Source: Roseateles_B sp041913905 (GTDB taxonomy: Bacteria > Pseudomonadota > Gammaproteobacteria > Burkholderiales > Burkholderiaceae_C). Taken from it: a DNA stretch of 64,000 nucleotides. The notes beneath the pieces are model-generated. The model did not search any database, was not told where the DNA came from, and saw only the letters and a list, made by a program, of their open reading frames with translations. Location of the stretch: NCBI GenBank assembly GCA_041913905.1, contig JAYSEK010000005.1, positions 1-64,000 on the forward strand. The letters run 5' to 3'. Shown piece after piece: positions 61,841 through 64,000 of this stretch (position 1 is its first letter; every line of letters begins with the position of its first letter). The translations under genes were made by a program, and so were the position numbers.

Positions 61841-62251
61841 ATGAGTGATCCGATAGAGAGCCAGGCGGCGCCACGCAGCGCCTACGAATGGGTCGGCGGC
61901 GAAGAGGCCGTTCGCGCCCTCGTGGACCGTTTTTACGACTTGATGGACCTGGAGCCCGCCTATGCCGAGCTGCGGGCGCTCCACCCCACTGACATGGCCG
62001 GCTCGCGCGACAAGCTGTTCTGGTTCCTGTGCGGCTGGCTGGGCGGCCCGGACTACTTCATCGAACGCTTCGGCCACCCACGCTTGCGGGCCCGGCACAT
62101 GCCGTTCCGCATCGGCATTCGCGAGCGGGATCAGTGGATGGCGTGCATGCGCCAGGCCATGGCGGAGCTGGCGCTTGACCCAGCTTTGCAGAGCCGCCTG
62201 GACGAGGCCTTCATGGGCACGGCGGACTGGATGCGCAATGTCGGCGGCTGA
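61841..62251 (+). CDS. Group II truncated haemoglobin
   Basis: 136 aa. TyrB10 Tyr32 (FYDLMD), proximal His86 (RARHMPFRIG) and TrpG8 Trp99 (RDQWM) are in the right places for TrHbO-type globins. Oxygen or redox chemistry rather than transport is assumed. Confidence 0.9.
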   Translation: MSDPIESQAAPRSAYEWVGGEEAVRALVDRFYDLMDLEPAYAELRALHPTDMAGSRDKLFWFLCGWLGGPDYFIERFGHPRLRARHMPFRIGIRERDQWMACMRQAMAELALDPALQSRLDEAFMGTADWMRNVGG

Positions 62252-62334
62252 ATTCACCTGGCACTGAAGGCTTGGAGGCGGCTGGTCGAGCCGGCCGCAT
62301 TGAGCCTGCGCATCAGCCTCCACAGGGCTGGCGT

Positions 62335-62652
62335 TCAGTGGATGTGGAACACGAACTCCTGCTCGAAGCCTTGGTCGCCCCGGCAACGATAGCTGCCAAG
62401 CGCCGCTTGCACCGCATGCTGCAGGACGCGACGCGGACTGCTGTCCGTGCCACCGCTGGTGTACAGCATCTTCACTTCCACCACCCGGCCCATCTGTCGT
62501 CGCGCATGGATCCTGAACACCGCGTGGCCCGCCCAGTTCACGGCAGGCAGCGTGGGCGTGACCATCACATCGCACAAGGCCTCCGCTTGCAGTGGCGGCG
62601 TGGCATATGTAGCGCCATCTGTCGCCGTCGGCTCGCGGTGGCCCTGTTTGCG
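62335..62652 (-). pseudogene. Remnant or partial copy of a TonB-like C-terminal domain
   Basis: The open frame lacks an ATG at its start (first usable codons are TTG 62577 or GTG/ATG 8-10 codons later). Its last 75 residues (VTPTLPAVNWAGHAVFRIHA ... EFVFHIH) match the C-terminal domain of the 62683 gene at about 43 of 75 positions by hand count, including the end of the protein. It has no membrane anchor or Pro-rich linker. Most simply it is a tandem partial duplication that has diverged; a small independent protein is possible. Confidence 0.6.
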
Positions 62653-62682
62653 TCACCTAATTCTCAGGTCGCGATACCTTGC

Positions 62683-63327
62683 TCACTGGATGTGGAAGGT
62701 GAACTCCTGCACGAAATACTGATTGCCCTGGCACTGGTAGGCGCCTAGCGCTGACTGCACCGCGTTCTGCAGAGCGCGGCGGGTGCGCCCGTCCATGCCC
62801 CCCGAGATGCCCAGGAACTGGACTTCGGCCACCCGGCCTGCCACCAACTGTGCCTGGATCCGGAGCGTGGCCTGGCCACTCCAGTTCACGGCAGGGACCT
62901 CCGGCGTGGCCATGACCTGGCAAATCGCTTCAGCCCGAAGTGGGCCCTGCGACTTGGCGGGGGGCTCGGCGACGCCGGTGCCGCCCAGCGTGCTGCCTGG
63001 GCCGGGCACGACATCGCGTGCCTTCGGCTCCGGTGCAGCTTCCACCGTGATGGGGGAGGGCGTCTGCTCGATGCGGATATCGGGCAGCGGCACCTGCGGT
63101 GTGGGCGGCGCGTTGAATTTCACCTGAGGAAGGTCGATCTGCGGCGGGTCGACCCGCGGCGGCTTGTCCGGCTTGTCGATGAACACGGCCGGCGGCGTCG
63201 TCTTCTTGATGAAGTGGGTGGCCAGGCCCGAGGCCAGCCCCCAAAGGATCAGGCCGTGGATCAGGATGACCAGGCCTATGCCTTTGACACTCCTCTTCGG
63301 GAGCTCCAGTGTGTGCAAGTCGTTCAT
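62683..63327 (-). CDS. TonB-like energy transducer/C-terminal domain protein
   Basis: 214 aa. One N-terminal membrane span (VKGIGLVILIHGLILWGLAS), a Pro-rich periplasmic linker (KPDKPPRVDPPQIDLPQVKF), and a C-terminal TonB-type domain (VNWSGQATLRIQAQLVAGRVAEVQFLG, part). No exbB or exbD is adjacent. Start at MNDLHTLE (63327) with AGAGGA upstream. Confidence 0.78.
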   Translation of the reverse strand: MNDLHTLELPKRSVKGIGLVILIHGLILWGLASGLATHFIKKTTPPAVFIDKPDKPPRVDPPQIDLPQVKFNAPPTPQVPLPDIRIEQTPSPITVEAAPEPKARDVVPGPGSTLGGTGVAEPPAKSQGPLRAEAICQVMATPEVPAVNWSGQATLRIQAQLVAGRVAEVQFLGISGGMDGRTRRALQNAVQSALGAYQCQGNQYFVQEFTFHIQ

Positions 63328-63683
63328 GTGCGGTCCTCTCAGGGTTGGGTTCAATGAGAACAACACGGTGACACCGTCCCGGGCGGGCGCCTGGCGGGCC
63401 GCCGGGGAGCCTCCCGTCGGTGCATGCCGCCGGATCAGACTAACGAGCCTCCTGAGTGGGCGTCAATCGGGTTCTTCGTTGTGCGTGAGGATGTGGCCCA
63501 GCATCGACAGCACGGCACGCTGCAAGCTGGCATTCAGCTTGAGGCTGGATATTGGGCAAGTTTGCCCATTGATGCGGCGGCTGATATGCGACCGCTGATC
63601 AAGCCGATGGCACGGCGGGCGGATACGACGAACGGGGCTGCGGCTGAGTTCATCCGGCTGCTGGTTTCGTTACGGTGGGGGCT
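63328..63683. other. 356-bp region without a supported gene
   Basis: Between the TonB-like gene and the Smr gene. A minus-strand frame ending at 63463 (...SLQRAVLSMLGHILTHNEEPD) has some coding character but fewer than 60 codons and no clear start. No repeat, tRNA or strong terminator was seen. Confidence 0.4.
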
Positions 63684-64000
63684 TCAGGTGCCGTTGAGCA
63701 GCACCATCAATGCGCCAGCGCCGCCATCGCTGGGACGGGCCTGGACGAAGGCCAGCACCTCCTGCTTCTGCACCAGCCAGCGCCTCACGCGCGTCTTGAG
63801 GACGGGCTCCCGCCCCGGAGAGCCGTTGCCCTTGCCGTGCACGACTCGCACGCAGCGCATGCCGCGCCGGGCGCTGTCGTGGATGAAGCTGCCGAGCGCG
63901 TCGCGGGCCTGGTCCCGGCGCAGACCATGCAGGTCGATCTGGGCCTGCAGGGCCCAGTGGCCTCGTCGCAGCTTGCGAACCACCTCCAGGCTGATTTCAG
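63684..64000 (-). CDS. Smr-domain protein, cut by the window edge
   Basis: The visible 105 residues open at the right edge, so the N-terminus lies outside. IDLHGLRRDQARDAL and VRVVHGKGNGS are the LDxH and HGxG motifs of the Smr domain, a nuclease-like module of MutS2 and stand-alone Smr proteins. The C-terminus ends ...GGAGALMVLLNGT, typical of the stand-alone type. Confidence 0.85.
   Translation of the reverse strand, partial: EISLEVVRKLRRGHWALQAQIDLHGLRRDQARDALGSFIHDSARRGMRCVRVVHGKGNGSPGREPVLKTRVRRWLVQKQEVLAFVQARPSDGGAGALMVLLNGT

Noticed and set aside
63463..63620. Minus-strand frame ending SMLGHILTHNEEPD
   Set aside because: Some coding character, but there is no start codon with ribosome site, it is short, and no family was recognised. 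It is only mentioned in the gap entry.
1..64000. CRISPR arrays, insertion sequences, toxin-antitoxin pairs and rRNA genes
   Set aside because: No regularly spaced repeats, transposase motifs, toxin-antitoxin families or rRNA segments were seen on reading both strands.

Overview
The window looks like the chromosome of a high-GC betaproteobacterium of the order Burkholderiales. My best guess is the Rubrivivax/Roseateles/Ideonella-type lineage, but this rests on gene order and protein style and not on a 16S or database match. Supporting blocks are argH next to a LytS/AlgR-type two-component pair, ppc followed by hemC-hemD-hemX-hemY, greB / spoT-rpoZ-gmk, and yicC / Ser-Thr kinase-PP2C phosphatase-rph-rdgB-hemW. 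I see no transposase, integrase, phage gene, CRISPR array or rRNA.

Layout. 1-13.4 kb: lactate-dehydrogenase-like flavoenzyme, LysR regulator, YbaN-type membrane protein, a soluble TPR-GAF histidine kinase, DNA polymerase IV, bacteriohemerythrin, argH, the LytS/LytTR pair and ppc. 13.6-17.8 kb: haem operon. 17.9-18.4 kb: two identical tRNA-Arg(ACG) genes, each with its own promoter and terminator. 18.5-23.7 kb: CoA-transferase/racemase, greB, bifunctional spoT, rpoZ, gmk. 48.2-53.6 kb: the housekeeping block resumes with yicC, kinase, phosphatase, rph, rdgB, hemW. 53.6-64 kb: LysR regulator and NTF2-like protein, an EAL-CBS-GGDEF protein, cheR-cheD-cheB, diguanylate cyclase, FlhG-like ATPase, truncated haemoglobin, TonB-like protein with a duplicated domain remnant, and a partial Smr protein.

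The most interesting part is 23.7-48.2 kb. From general knowledge of Burkholderiales gene order, yicC and gmk are expected to be neighbours in one transcription direction; here about 24 kb separate them. This island holds two modules. Module 1 (24.0-34.6 kb) is an amide uptake and degradation set: porin, two amidase-signature hydrolases, a complete LivHMGF-type ABC importer with Tat-exported binding protein, an AA_synth-family protein and a GntR/FCD regulator. A 17-bp motif recurs upstream of the porin, the first amidase and the importer operon, which points to one regulon. Module 2 (34.6-47.8 kb) is a quorum-sensing-linked biosynthetic cluster on the minus strand: a stand-alone acyl carrier protein, two pairs of FabH-like proteins with differently degraded active sites, a MATE exporter, an AMP-ligase and PLP decarboxylase of the type normally found with exosortase A, an acyl-CoA dehydrogenase-like protein lacking the usual catalytic Glu, a GNAT acetyltransferase, then luxR, luxI and a second acyl-CoA dehydrogenase. 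I know of no described pathway with this gene set. My inference is a small amine- or amino-acid-derived acyl metabolite, exported by the MATE protein and controlled by acyl-homoserine lactone signalling. An 18-19 bp element occurs at the same distance (162 bp) upstream of both luxR and the ACP gene and may be the LuxR operator.
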